From IMG/VR virus record IMGVR_UViG_3300047564_001749, positions 1 through 30,297 of that record: a stretch of DNA of 30,297 nt. One strand, 5' to 3'. Every line of letters starts with the position of its first letter. Positions within the stretch are counted from its first letter, which is position 1. The position numbers and the translations under genes are program-made. The notes beneath the pieces are model-generated. The model was not told the origin of the DNA, searched no databases, and saw only the letters and a list, made by a program, of their open reading frames with translations. This DNA is from a virus. Of the stretch, positions 16,941-24,007 are shown one piece after another.

Positions 16941-17201
16941 CTATACGGCAGTAGTGTCGCTTGACGCAACACCAAGCATCTCTTCGATCTTCGTTACTTG
17001 CTTAGCTCGGGGGGCGAACTCCCCCCTAAACCATGCGTAGATCGTGTGCCGAGATACTCCAAACTTTTCTGCCACTGCTCCAACACTTAGGTTGTGCTCG
17101 ATACAATGAAGCCCCAACCGGACCCCGATATGCTCAGGGTTAGCCGATTGAACTTCTTTGACGAACGAATATGAGTAGCCTCTAGAATCACTCGTCATCA
17201 T
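16941..17201 (-). CDS. Helix-turn-helix DNA-binding protein (86 aa)
   Basis: Residues 36-65 (LSVGAVAEKFGVSRHTIYAW, then FRGEFAPR) form a clear helix-turn-helix of the type found in phage regulators and small Cro-like proteins. The start ATG lies inside the acidic tail codons of the upstream ssDNA-binding-like gene (14-base overlap) with GGGGG just upstream, so the two are translationally coupled. It may regulate this operon or help origin or replication functions; the sequence does not say which. A 76-base spacer separates it from the primase gene. Confidence 0.75.
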   Translation of the reverse strand: MMTSDSRGYSYSFVKEVQSANPEHIGVRLGLHCIEHNLSVGAVAEKFGVSRHTIYAWFRGEFAPRAKQVTKIEEMLGVASSDTTAV

Positions 17202-18069
17202 CGGACCCCCACTGCGCCAGTACAGCGTCTACGCTCTTGGGCGTAACCGGATCGGCTTTCTTGGACTCCCGTTTGACAGGCTCCGCTACAGCCTCAGGCT
17301 CTGCCTTGGGCACTTCCGCATCCTTAAACGCCGGGGGGAGTGCGGGCATGGCTTCCTTCTTTACCTCTACAAACTTAACCTCAATGGCGCGGGTTGCATC
17401 CTGCGATTTCCCCTGTGCCCGGGCCTCTTCGTACTCGCCTTTAGTCAGCGGACGCACTGCCTTGAAGGTAAGCACAGGCACCGACTCGGAGGTATCGAAG
17501 CGAGCCTCAGTCACCACACCACTCATAGGAATGTTGTGTCCGGCGAGGAACCGTGCATACGCTTGGAAGGGCATCTTGTCGCCATCAGGCTTGCCAAAAT
17601 ACGATTTGCTAGGAAGCTGCAGACGGTACACGTTGCCACTGATGTCACCCTCAAGCACAACTGCCGTACGTACAAAGAACCTACACGCACGAGATTTGCC
17701 TTGGCCGGAGCCCTCGATGTTCTGGGGGCAGGTTGCGCAGGCAGAGGACTGCGGGGTCTTAACACTGGCGTCCGGAGCCTTACCATCCGCAGAGAAGCAG
17801 TCCGGCGCGCTGGCCTGACCCTTGACGTAGACGCCCTTGTAGAACGAACGAGCGACGGTAGGCGCAGCGTTAACCACCACGAAATTCATGGCACGGTCTT
17901 CGTTCTTGGCGATCTCCTCACCGCCCACGATCATGCGCCACACACCACCTTCGATGGAGATGGTCTTGCCTTGTGAGCCACCTGCTAATGCTTTGGTAAA
18001 GTCATCCTCACCGGCGACGAGGTAGTCAGGGAGTGCAGCACCGGATTTGAAAATGGTCATGTTAGACAT
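17188..18069 (-). CDS. Putative ssDNA-binding protein (293 aa)
   Basis: The ATG at 18069 follows AAGGA by five bases. Residues 36-75 (ISIEGGVWRMIVGGEEI, AMNFVVVNAAPTVARSFYKG) and a four-Cys cluster (Cys91, Cys111, Cys114, Cys129: CATCPQNIEGSGQGKSRACR) match a conserved phage family commonly linked to ssDNA binding in replication modules. The C-terminal 60 residues are Pro/Glu/Lys-rich and disordered and end in WGSDDDE, an acidic tip like that of SSB proteins, which recruits replication partners in known SSBs. Neighbours are primase-helicase, SNF2 helicase and polymerase, which fits. The zinc site and DNA binding are inferred, not shown. Confidence 0.68.
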   Translation of the reverse strand: MSNMTIFKSGAALPDYLVAGEDDFTKALAGGSQGKTISIEGGVWRMIVGGEEIAKNEDRAMNFVVVNAAPTVARSFYKGVYVKGQASAPDCFSADGKAPDASVKTPQSSACATCPQNIEGSGQGKSRACRFFVRTAVVLEGDISGNVYRLQLPSKSYFGKPDGDKMPFQAYARFLAGHNIPMSGVVTEARFDTSESVPVLTFKAVRPLTKGEYEEARAQGKSQDATRAIEVKFVEVKKEAMPALPPAFKDAEVPKAEPEAVAEPVKRESKKADPVTPKSVDAVLAQWGSDDDE

Positions 18070-18087
18070 GTTAGTCCTTTGGTTGAG

Positions 18088-18477
18088 TTACTTCGACGCA
18101 CGACGAACAGTAATTGAATACTTGCTGTCGGTATTGAGCCCCTCGGGCAAAAGCCCGGGGTTTTCGGAGAGGAACTGCTTCATGTTCCCCTGATGCACGC
18201 GCTGTTCCAACAATTGAATAGCATCATGTTCCTTAATGAAGTTGTACATGCTGCCCCAATCGTTAGTCCAGTAGCGAGTCTTTACGGTGCGGGTAAAGCT
18301 GCCGTAGGCGGTTCTGCCGCCGTCTTGGCCGGTCTCTTTGCAGATCTCCAATAGAGCTTGTTCAACAAGCTCCATCTGCTCCTTGACCTCGTTGACTTTA
18401 GCCTCGTACTCCCGGGTAAGGGCGTCCTTGGCATCCCGCATCTTGATGTAAGCAGAAACGAGTTTTGTGGCGTCCAT
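18088..18477 (-). CDS. Conserved phage protein in the replication operon (129 aa)
   Basis: The start is ATG 18477, six bases after a clean AGGAG; a longer TTG-initiated frame at 18501 would begin next to the -10 box and is unlikely. The N-terminal 50 residues are a charged coiled coil (MRDAKDALTREYEAKVNEVK). The rest contains TRYWTNDWGSMYNFIKEHDA and LLEQRVHQGNMKQFL, features I know from phage proteins of unknown function that sit next to ssDNA-binding genes. It is the first gene after a strong promoter at 18502-18529. Role unknown; a recombination or replication accessory is likely from context. Confidence 0.7.
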   Translation of the reverse strand: MDATKLVSAYIKMRDAKDALTREYEAKVNEVKEQMELVEQALLEICKETGQDGGRTAYGSFTRTVKTRYWTNDWGSMYNFIKEHDAIQLLEQRVHQGNMKQFLSENPGLLPEGLNTDSKYSITVRRASK

Positions 18478-18501
18478 TGTTTTCTCCTGTGTGAAGTTCA
18501 A

Positions 18502-18529
18502 ATTATACAGAGTTAGCTCATTGTGTCAA
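18502..18529 (-). promoter_or_regulatory. Sigma70 promoter TTGACA-16-TATAAT
   Basis: On the - strand, TTGACA (18529-18524) and TATAAT (18507-18502) both match consensus perfectly with 16-base spacing. The -35 box overlaps the TGA stop of the SNF2 helicase gene. Transcription would begin about 18495 and run into the 129-aa, ssDNA-binding, HTH and primase genes, giving that sub-operon host-polymerase-driven expression independent of upstream genes. Confidence 0.85.
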
Positions 18530-20079
18530 GCGGTAACCTCCTGATGGAAGAGATCTACAAGTCCTTGATGAAGATCGAGTTTGCCGTCTAGTAGCCCATA
18601 AATACGGCGCTCGACCGAGCTACCCTGCAGTCGCACCACTGTTACTGGATGTTTCTGTCCTGCGCGATGGGCTCGTGCGTTACCCTGCATGTAGAGTTCC
18701 GCTGACGGCACCGGCCCCCACCACACCACGGTATCTGCTTGTGTGAGCGTGATGCCATGCGCAGCCGCTTGAGGTTGTAGCAAAATGACTCGTGGGTCAG
18801 TTTCGGTCTGAAAGCGACGGATGTAGTCCGCTCTCGTTGTGCTGGTCACCCCACCGTGTATTGCCACAACGCTTAGCCCCTTAGCCGTAAGGTCGCGCTC
18901 CAGCCTCTCCAGCACATGCCGGAAGGGTACGAATACGATTACTTTCTGCTTGGTACCCTCGATGACATCCATAAGCTCGGCCATGCGGTTTGAGATATCG
19001 AACTCAATGACCTCCCGCTCGATGCCATATACAGACCCCGCGCTTACCTGTAGGAGCTTGCCCAGCAGTGTCGCCGCATTGACAGCGGTGATCTCTACAC
19101 CTGCCGCTTGTGCAACGAGGTTCTTACGAATAATTTCGTAGTAGTGAGTCTGTTGCTTTGTAAGTGGTACTTCTCTCGTGGTGTAGAGAAGGTCGGGCAG
19201 GTCTAAGCATTCGGCTTTGGTGAACCGGATGGCTGGTTGCAGAATCTTGTGTACAGTCTCTGCTGCATCTGCCTTGGGTGCCCATTTGAAGTTAGAGATC
19301 TTGTACATAACCTGATCGCGGAAAGCCCCAAAGAACCGAGGCACCGCCGACGGGTTGACCAGCTTAGCCAGACCGTAGGCTTGCACAGGCGACTGCGCAG
19401 CGGGTGTGCCGGTCATCATCCAAAGACGGGTGGTGGGCTTAATAAGTTGCGCGAGGCTCTTCCAACGGTCGGTGCTTACGTTTTGTACGGCATTGCATTC
19501 GTCAACGATGATGAGATCAAACGCGGCCTTCTCCAACGTGGAGGTCATAACCTTCACACCGTCAAAGTTGATAATGACAAACTCGTAGTCCCCCTCAATG
19601 ATGCGCCGTCTAGACTCTCGGTTCCCGGATGCGATACCTACCGTACGGTGCATGACCGTCCTGAAGAGATCCGCTTTCCATGCAGTGTCCATGATGGACA
19701 CCGGGCATACGACCAGCACGCGCTTGATCTGCTGCCGATCCATCAGGTAGTCCGCAGCCCATGCTGCCGCTGACGTCTTGCCTGTGCCCGCATCACTCAG
19801 ACAAAAACATCTCGGGTTCGCCGCTAAAAACGCAGCGGTTGTCTTCTGATGGTCGAACGGTGTGTACACCCCGGGCCACTTGTAGCTTCGCAGGATAGGC
19901 GAAGGTACGTTTTTTATCTTGAGGTTACGCAGGATGCGTGTCTCATCGAACCCCCAGTGCACCAGCACCCTACCTACTTCTCCATACCGATCGAGCAACT
20001 TACTCTTTGGGATTAGATTGACGATCTGATCGGCCTTCTTCGTTGTGATGAGTAACGCTTTGTTATCTACGATTTGCAC
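18526..20079 (-). CDS. SNF2-type DNA helicase/ATPase (517 aa)
   Basis: I choose the GTG at 20079 (N-terminus VQIVDNKALL after GGGGG), because family members start at this point and the upstream GTG at 20118 lies inside a hairpin. Motifs in order: YTPFDHQK, Walker A DAGTGKT (about 98-102), motif II VDECN (193-196), motif III MMTGTP (223-226), then the C-terminal lobe VIVFVPFRHVLE, AIHGGVTSTTRADYIRRF, LLQPQAAAHGITLT and motif VI ARAHRAGQKHPV. This is a full two-lobe superfamily 2 motor without accessory domains. In phages such proteins accompany replication and recombination genes, probably remodelling replication or recombination intermediates. Its 3' end holds the -35 box of the next promoter. 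Confidence 0.9.
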   Translation of the reverse strand: MQIVDNKALLITTKKADQIVNLIPKSKLLDRYGEVGRVLVHWGFDETRILRNLKIKNVPSPILRSYKWPGVYTPFDHQKTTAAFLAANPRCFCLSDAGTGKTSAAAWAADYLMDRQQIKRVLVVCPVSIMDTAWKADLFRTVMHRTVGIASGNRESRRRIIEGDYEFVIINFDGVKVMTSTLEKAAFDLIIVDECNAVQNVSTDRWKSLAQLIKPTTRLWMMTGTPAAQSPVQAYGLAKLVNPSAVPRFFGAFRDQVMYKISNFKWAPKADAAETVHKILQPAIRFTKAECLDLPDLLYTTREVPLTKQQTHYYEIIRKNLVAQAAGVEITAVNAATLLGKLLQVSAGSVYGIEREVIEFDISNRMAELMDVIEGTKQKVIVFVPFRHVLERLERDLTAKGLSVVAIHGGVTSTTRADYIRRFQTETDPRVILLQPQAAAHGITLTQADTVVWWGPVPSAELYMQGNARAHRAGQKHPVTVVRLQGSSVERRIYGLLDGKLDLHQGLVDLFHQEVTA

Positions 20080-20129
20080 ATAGCCCCCAATGCAAAATAG
20101 CCGAAGTGCGGTCTGCACTCGGCATTACG

Positions 20130-20159
20130 AAAAAAGCGAGGTGGTACCAACCACCTCGC
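20130..20159 (-). terminator. Intrinsic terminator upstream of the helicase gene
   Basis: On the - strand, GCGAGGTGG, a six-base loop and CCACCTCGC form a perfect 9-bp stem (20159-20136), followed at once by TTTTTT (20135-20130). It lies after the small HNH gene and before the helicase. It can end transcripts arriving from the polymerase genes or act as an attenuator for the promoter at 20208-20236. A second hairpin with one bulged base (20123-20100) follows but lacks a good T-run. Confidence 0.85.
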
Positions 20160-20201
20160 AAGCATCACACAGGAAGACGTCCGGGGAGGAGAGACCCAGA
20201 C
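20130..20201 (-). ncRNA. Candidate short RNA or leader between promoter and terminator (about 70 nt)
   Basis: Inferred transcript from the promoter at 20208-20236 to the terminator at 20130-20159. The 5' half can fold CGGGG against CCCCG, and the 3' end is the terminator hairpin with its U-tail, the usual outline of a bacterial small RNA. It has no convincing reading frame. It may instead be an attenuated leader of the helicase mRNA. No match to a known RNA family was recognised. Confidence 0.35.
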
Positions 20202-20207
20202 GCCCCG

Positions 20208-20236
20208 ACAATACCCAACTAGCCTACGCTAGTCAA
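20208..20236 (-). promoter_or_regulatory. Likely sigma70 promoter TTGACT-17-TATTGT
   Basis: On the - strand, TTGACT (20236-20231, five of six consensus bases) and TATTGT (20213-20208, four of six) are separated by 17 bases. The site starts just after the stop of the small HNH gene, in the only sizeable gap of the replication module. It would drive the short leader region and, if the terminator is bypassed, the helicase gene. Confidence 0.5.
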
Positions 20237-20241
20237 GCGCT

Positions 20242-20493
20242 TTATTTCATCCTCGCCCCGCGAGTCCTCGGGAAGCTGCGGTTCTCACTCTTCGGCACAG
20301 CCTTCAGGTTCTTACGGTCTACGCTGCCACCTTTTATCAGCGGCTTCACATGGTGCACGTCCTTGCCGTCGCCCTTACTGACTACCCCTTCCTTCTCCAT
20401 GAGAAGTCGGGCGCGGTTACGCGCTGCACGGTTGGCCCTTTGCTTAGGCTTGCCATGATACGCATCGTATTCACTTCGGTAGTTTCGTGGCAT
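20242..20493 (-). CDS. Small HNH endonuclease (83 aa)
   Basis: The N-terminus MPRNYRSEYDAYHGKPKQRANRAARN is interrupted here only for length; the pattern (MPRNYR..YD.Y.G.P.Q...RA.RN.AR) and the core GDGKDVHHVKPL (Asp45, His47, His48), then Asn62 and Asn71 in KNLKAVPKSENRSF, identify the compact HNH proteins common in T7-like and other phages. The basic N-terminal helix should bind DNA. In many phages it is a free-standing nuclease of uncertain role, either selfish or involved in DNA processing. It sits between the Cas4-type nuclease (three bases away) and the helicase promoter. Confidence 0.85.
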   Translation of the reverse strand: MPRNYRSEYDAYHGKPKQRANRAARNRARLLMEKEGVVSKGDGKDVHHVKPLIKGGSVDRKNLKAVPKSENRSFPRTRGARMK

Positions 20494-20496
20494 ATA

Positions 20497-22119
20497 TCAC
20501 CTATGTTCACACACGTCCTCAGACACCGGGCAGAACTTACAAAGTCCGCTTGGGCTCGCATTCCATACGTCGTTTGTGAGATTAGCCTCTACCATCGAAG
20601 CGTACCCCGCCCATTTGGACAGGATATCTGACATCTGATCTCGTTTGTACAACGACTGAATAATATCGTTAGGTACGATAAAGAACAACATAGACTTAAC
20701 CTTCTCCACTTCTGGGAAGTGAGTCATCGTCATAGCAGCCATCAACTCAAGCTGCGACGTGTCGGCATAACGACTGCTCTTACCGGTGTTGTGTGTCGGT
20801 ATCATCCTCTCCGTGCATAAGAAAGTGTGGTCGGGGGATGATACCGCTATACATTGGGTTGGTACGATAGGTATAGACTCTACTTTAACTGCATGCCTCG
20901 TGTTGGATCCTATGTTAGACCATTCTTTTTTTATGGCGTCCGCTTTTCGTGGGAGTTTGAACGGATTTATATTTATGGGCCTAAACGACACTGGAAATGC
21001 CGTAACAGTTTTACCAAACCCGTTAGCAGTAACTCTACTTTGTAGAGGACGCTGGCCCAACGAGCAGAGCAGCTCACAAATATCATCCGAAAGTTGCTTG
21101 CTGGTCGTAGTAAACACAGCGGATTTGCGTGTAGGGTTGGCGTTACCATCCCCGTCCATCAACCCTTGGAGTAGCTCTAGCCTTTGGTTATGACTCGCTC
21201 TCAAATAAACTTTAGGAATATGCTTCGGTACACCTAGCAAATTCGCTAAGCGAAGTTGTGTGCGCAAACCTTTTGCAGTACGCGTTGGGCAGGCACCGTA
21301 ACTACCAGTACCCATATCTACTGGGTACCCCCGCCGCTGGATTTCCTCCCACACGAAGGCATCCGGTTTACTTATCTCACCCGAACCTACGGAGCCGTCC
21401 GCTATCCACAGCCCTAACACGTACGGATCTATGGGCAAACTTATATCAGGCAAGTTAAGAGAACCAGTCAAAGGTATCTTTGGTATATAAGTTCGTTGCT
21501 TTTTATTACGTTTACCCATTAAGTCTTTTACATTTATAGCACTGCCATCGGTCAGCTTCCATAAGTGCTCTTCATCACATATAACCGTAGATGTGTCTGA
21601 GAACGTGACTCGGTAGCATGGTATGTACTTAACCTGTGACTTACCAACAACATTACACACCGCCCCTGTGGCATCAAATACCTCGTCACCAACACGGATA
21701 TCCCGCATCGTAGTGAAGCCCGTGGGGGTGGGGATTTTAGTATCTAGGGCTAAGCCTTTCCAATCACCCACCCACGCCGTCTTACCGTTGACAACCAACA
21801 GATCGGGGATACCTCGGAACCACACACCTTCTTCAAAAAACCCGCAAGGCTTGAAGTCCTTGGTCATGCCTAGCTTAAGCTCACAGTGCCGGTCTCCCGG
21901 CATGGCTTTGATCTTATCCAGTACGGATTGGTGTTTACCAAGATGCTCAGGTAGCGGAGTATCCTCCATCAAGTACTTCTCAAACGCCTCATGCACAAGG
22001 TTGCCGTAGAGGGTAGCCTCCGTGGGTTGGGACTTGAAGCGCTTGAGAATCCGTACTTGGTGGTACCGCCTAGCACAGCCTTGGTAGTCTTTGATTGATG
22101 AGTGTGAGTGGATGAGCAT
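20497..22119 (-). CDS. Cas4/RecB-type PD-(D/E)XK exonuclease interrupted by an intein (540 aa precursor)
   Basis: After splicing the enzyme would have 217 residues. Nuclease motifs: FRGIPDLLVV (Asp106), WVGDWK (Asp119, Lys121) joined by splicing to TGKSSRY, then QLELMAAM. Cys15 (DYQGCARRYH) plus a C-terminal trio Cys527, Cys530, Cys537 (CKFCPVSEDVC) is the layout of the iron-sulfur cluster in Cas4, AddB and related nucleases. It should degrade or resect DNA ends during phage replication or recombination, alongside the SNF2 helicase and polymerase. Residues 122-444 are an intein inserted between Lys121 and the Thr of the TGK motif, so the unspliced protein should be inactive. The ATG lacks a clear ribosome-binding site; it follows the polymerase C-half gene by 14 bases. 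Confidence 0.88.
   Translation of the reverse strand: MLIHSHSSIKDYQGCARRYHQVRILKRFKSQPTEATLYGNLVHEAFEKYLMEDTPLPEHLGKHQSVLDKIKAMPGDRHCELKLGMTKDFKPCGFFEEGVWFRGIPDLLVVNGKTAWVGDWKGLALDTKIPTPTGFTTMRDIRVGDEVFDATGAVCNVVGKSQVKYIPCYRVTFSDTSTVICDEEHLWKLTDGSAINVKDLMGKRNKKQRTYIPKIPLTGSLNLPDISLPIDPYVLGLWIADGSVGSGEISKPDAFVWEEIQRRGYPVDMGTGSYGACPTRTAKGLRTQLRLANLLGVPKHIPKVYLRASHNQRLELLQGLMDGDGNANPTRKSAVFTTTSKQLSDDICELLCSLGQRPLQSRVTANGFGKTVTAFPVSFRPININPFKLPRKADAIKKEWSNIGSNTRHAVKVESIPIVPTQCIAVSSPDHTFLCTERMIPTHNTGKSSRYADTSQLELMAAMTMTHFPEVEKVKSMLFFIVPNDIIQSLYKRDQMSDILSKWAGYASMVEANLTNDVWNASPSGLCKFCPVSEDVCEHR
20788..21756 (-). mobile_element. Class 3-type LAGLIDADG intein in the nuclease gene (323 aa)
   Basis: Boundaries Gly122 and Asn444, with Thr445 as +1 residue, are set by rejoining VGDWK to TGKSS. 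Block A is GLALDTKIPTPTGF with VGDEVFD; block B is VICDEEHLWKL; block F is TQCIAVSSPDHTFL; block G ends MIPTHN. The first residue is Gly, not Cys or Ser. Trp187 two after the block B His, Cys423 at block F position 4 and Thr442 before HN form the W-C-T signature of class 3 inteins, where the block F Cys is the first nucleophile. Two LAGLIDADG motifs (YVLGLWIADGS and LLQGLMDGDGN) show a homing endonuclease domain that looks intact. Class and boundaries are inferred from motifs. Confidence 0.88.
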
Positions 22120-22133
22120 GATACGTTTTTAGG

Positions 22134-23069
22134 TTAGCAATCCCCGTATGATGCACCCCATCCCGATTCACATGCAAGCGGCAATCCTGCAGCCCATGAC
22201 GGACGCCAAGACATACACTCCTCCACATAGCGCACAGCCTCCTCCCGCTCGTCGATAGGGGCGATACACCCGATGGCATCATGCACGGTCAGCACGACCT
22301 TATAGCGCTTGGCGATCCTCAACATCTGTTCAGCGATGATGCAACGGGCGATTGCCTGTGTGTAGTTCTCACAAACTTTCCCGGGATATATATCGATCGT
22401 CTGCCCCTTGGACTTGTAGTACCAACGCCCCTGCTCGCCCTGCTTAAGCTCAGGGTACTGAATATGCAGCCCGCTCGGTAGCGTCAACCCTTTACCCGGT
22501 TCGACACGTACGATACCCCGAGTGTCCACAACGAACGGCATACCCGCAGCCAGCATGTGGAGTGCTGTGCCTGAATTAGTCCACAACTCAGGGATGCGGT
22601 TGTAAGCTTTACGGTACACGGTAACAATCCGCTTCGCTTCCTCTTCAGTAACCGTCACCCCCGCACCAGTCTTTAAGAATAGCTGTAACTTCTTAGCTCC
22701 AACGCCGTAGCCACACCCAAGCACGGTGGACTTACCGATAAACCGCTGCTCTTTTGATATCTGATCAGGAGCAATCCCGTAGATGTGTGACGCCATGATT
22801 CGATACACATCTTCTTTTCTAGCGAAAGCTTCAACCAGATCATCCTGCCCAGCCAACCACGCAAGGGTGCGCGCCTCGATTTGCGACGAGTCTGAGTCGA
22901 TAAATACGTAGCCCTCGGGAGCGAGGATCGCCTTCTTAAGCCGCCCAGCCATAGCTGTGCGTGAGGGGAGGTTCTGAAGGTTAACATTGTCTGAGTTGTG
23001 AACAAGTTTGCCGTTGGCAACAAACCTATGCCGGGGTCCGCAGTTCTTTATGTCGTATACCGCAACCAT
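22134..23069 (-). CDS. polA: DNA polymerase I C-terminal half with N-terminal C-intein (311 aa)
   Basis: The start ATG 23069 has AGGAG eight bases upstream; an earlier in-frame ATG at 23099 lacks one. The first 25 residues are a C-intein ending KLVHN, followed by Ser as +1. The rest is the family A polymerase palm and fingers: DNVNLQNLPSR, motif A FIDSDSSQIEAR (catalytic Asp60), motif B RFIGKSTVLGCGYG (Lys113) and motif C LTVHDAIG (His263, Asp264). Motif C has Ala where E. coli Pol I has Glu. Alone it lacks the exonuclease domain and the start of the polymerase domain, so it needs protein trans-splicing to the product of 23672-24961. The extein join GRWGG+SDNVNLQN is one of the most conserved sites of the family. 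Confidence 0.9.
   Translation of the reverse strand: MVAVYDIKNCGPRHRFVANGKLVHNSDNVNLQNLPSRTAMAGRLKKAILAPEGYVFIDSDSSQIEARTLAWLAGQDDLVEAFARKEDVYRIMASHIYGIAPDQISKEQRFIGKSTVLGCGYGVGAKKLQLFLKTGAGVTVTEEEAKRIVTVYRKAYNRIPELWTNSGTALHMLAAGMPFVVDTRGIVRVEPGKGLTLPSGLHIQYPELKQGEQGRWYYKSKGQTIDIYPGKVCENYTQAIARCIIAEQMLRIAKRYKVVLTVHDAIGCIAPIDEREEAVRYVEECMSWRPSWAAGLPLACESGWGASYGDC
22995..23069 (-). other. C-intein of the split polymerase intein (25 aa)
   Basis: It encodes MVAVYDIKNCGPRHRF plus VANGKLVHN. Block F (VYDIK..GPRHRF) and block G (KLVHN, then Ser) are intact. Its own Shine-Dalgarno site and ATG show that it is translated separately from the N-intein, so it should act in trans. It overlaps the 3' end of the HNH gene by 44 bases. 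Confidence 0.9.
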
Positions 23070-23820
23070 CGTGTTTTCTCCTCTGTAAGATTTCATCATC
23101 AGTAGCTCCCCTCTTTATCCATGTGCGCAAAGTTTCATAAGTCACATCTGTTCTAAGTTTCTGTAATCGTCGTATCCGCTCTCCCGTTTCGGTTCGCTTA
23201 TAAGCTCGTTTGTTTCTGGCTTGTTCTACTCGCGTAGCCCATCGAAGGTTGCCCGGTTCGTAGTGCCTATTGTTATCTATACGATCTATGCTATGGGTAG
23301 GTGTTGGTTTGGGCCCTAAGTTGTTCAGTACCCATTCCACAGCGCTACGTGTGGTAGGGAATAAGAACCTAATACCTCTACCGCCATAGTCAACGTACGC
23401 CACATTGTTCTTATTTGCACACCTACCTTTAGCCTGCTGCATTAGAGTTCTTACATGGGTTACTACATCCCGCCCAAAGCGCTCTGTTAGAGGGTCCGTT
23501 CGTTTTGCTGCCACTTCTGCTGCCTTGTGTGCTGCGACCTCAGCCATGCGCACACGGTTCTCTTTACTCATGGCGAGCATACGATTGCGTACCGAGCACG
23601 ACATACAAGACTTAGACTTATCGGCCAATAACTCACGCACCCTTACAAACTTCTCTACGCCGCATTTACACTTACACAAAAGCTTTTCTTTTGTTGACTT
23701 GTGCAAGTCTTCGAGCGGCGTCCACAGCGTCTTGGCTAGGGCTGCTGGCAATCTGGATGCGACATTCTCTCTGCATTGCCTCTCGTAAGCTAATCTCACC
23801 TGAGTCTGTGAATACGACAT
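23026..23820 (-). CDS. HNH homing endonuclease between the two intein halves (264 aa)
   Basis: A Cys-rich finger at residues 49-75 (CKCKCG..., SCMSC) is followed by a helical linker and the nuclease core THSIDRIDNNRHYEPGNLRW (His176, Asp179, Asp182, Asn191), then ARNKR. This is the HNH architecture of phage homing endonucleases that cut a gene's uninserted allele. The gene overlaps the N-intein gene by 149 bases and the C-intein gene by 44. The zinc-finger part starts almost exactly where the N-intein frame stops, so the first 40 residues may not be translated and a later alternative start is possible. The ATG at 23820 lacks a strong ribosome-binding site. Its likely target is the polymerase gene, from position. 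Confidence 0.8.
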   Translation of the reverse strand: MSYSQTQVRLAYERQCRENVASRLPAALAKTLWTPLEDLHKSTKEKLLCKCKCGVEKFVRVRELLADKSKSCMSCSVRNRMLAMSKENRVRMAEVAAHKAAEVAAKRTDPLTERFGRDVVTHVRTLMQQAKGRCANKNNVAYVDYGGRGIRFLFPTTRSAVEWVLNNLGPKPTPTHSIDRIDNNRHYEPGNLRWATRVEQARNKRAYKRTETGERIRRLQKLRTDVTYETLRTWIKRGATDDEILQRRKHDGCGIRHKELRTPA

Positions 23821-24007
23821 GGTCTTCTGTCCCTGTTACACCATCCCACGAAATGACTTCCTGAAACCCGCTGAACTGAACTCCTTCATGCTCAACAAAC
23901 TCCACGCCATCCCACACTAAATCATCTGCTAGCACGTCAACTATGCGCTTCTCAACTACCCCTTTATCTACATCGTACACTAACACCGCTGTATCGGCAA
24001 CTAAGCA
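23672..24007 (-). other. N-intein of the split polymerase intein (111 aa)
   Basis: It starts with Cys (class 1 nucleophile) in CLVADTAVLV; block B is GTEDHVVF with Thr and His in the TxxH pattern. After ISLREAMQRECRIQIA it runs on in SSPSQDAVDAARR and stops. There is no endonuclease domain. With the 25-residue C-intein the total is 136 residues, the size of a minimal splicing domain. Its last 49 codons are also read in another frame as the start of the HNH gene. Confidence 0.88.

Noticed and set aside
18139-18164. Hairpin CCTCGGGC-AAAA-GCCCGGGG followed by TTTT on the + strand
   Set aside because: It lies inside the 129-aa - strand gene and would stop only antisense transcripts; the codons (ENPGLLPEG) explain it. 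Worth recalling only if antisense RNA is found.
20080-20118. Earlier GTG start for the helicase (13 extra residues)
   Set aside because: The start lies inside a hairpin, has no ribosome-binding site, and the shorter VQIVDNKALL start fits the family and follows GGGGG.
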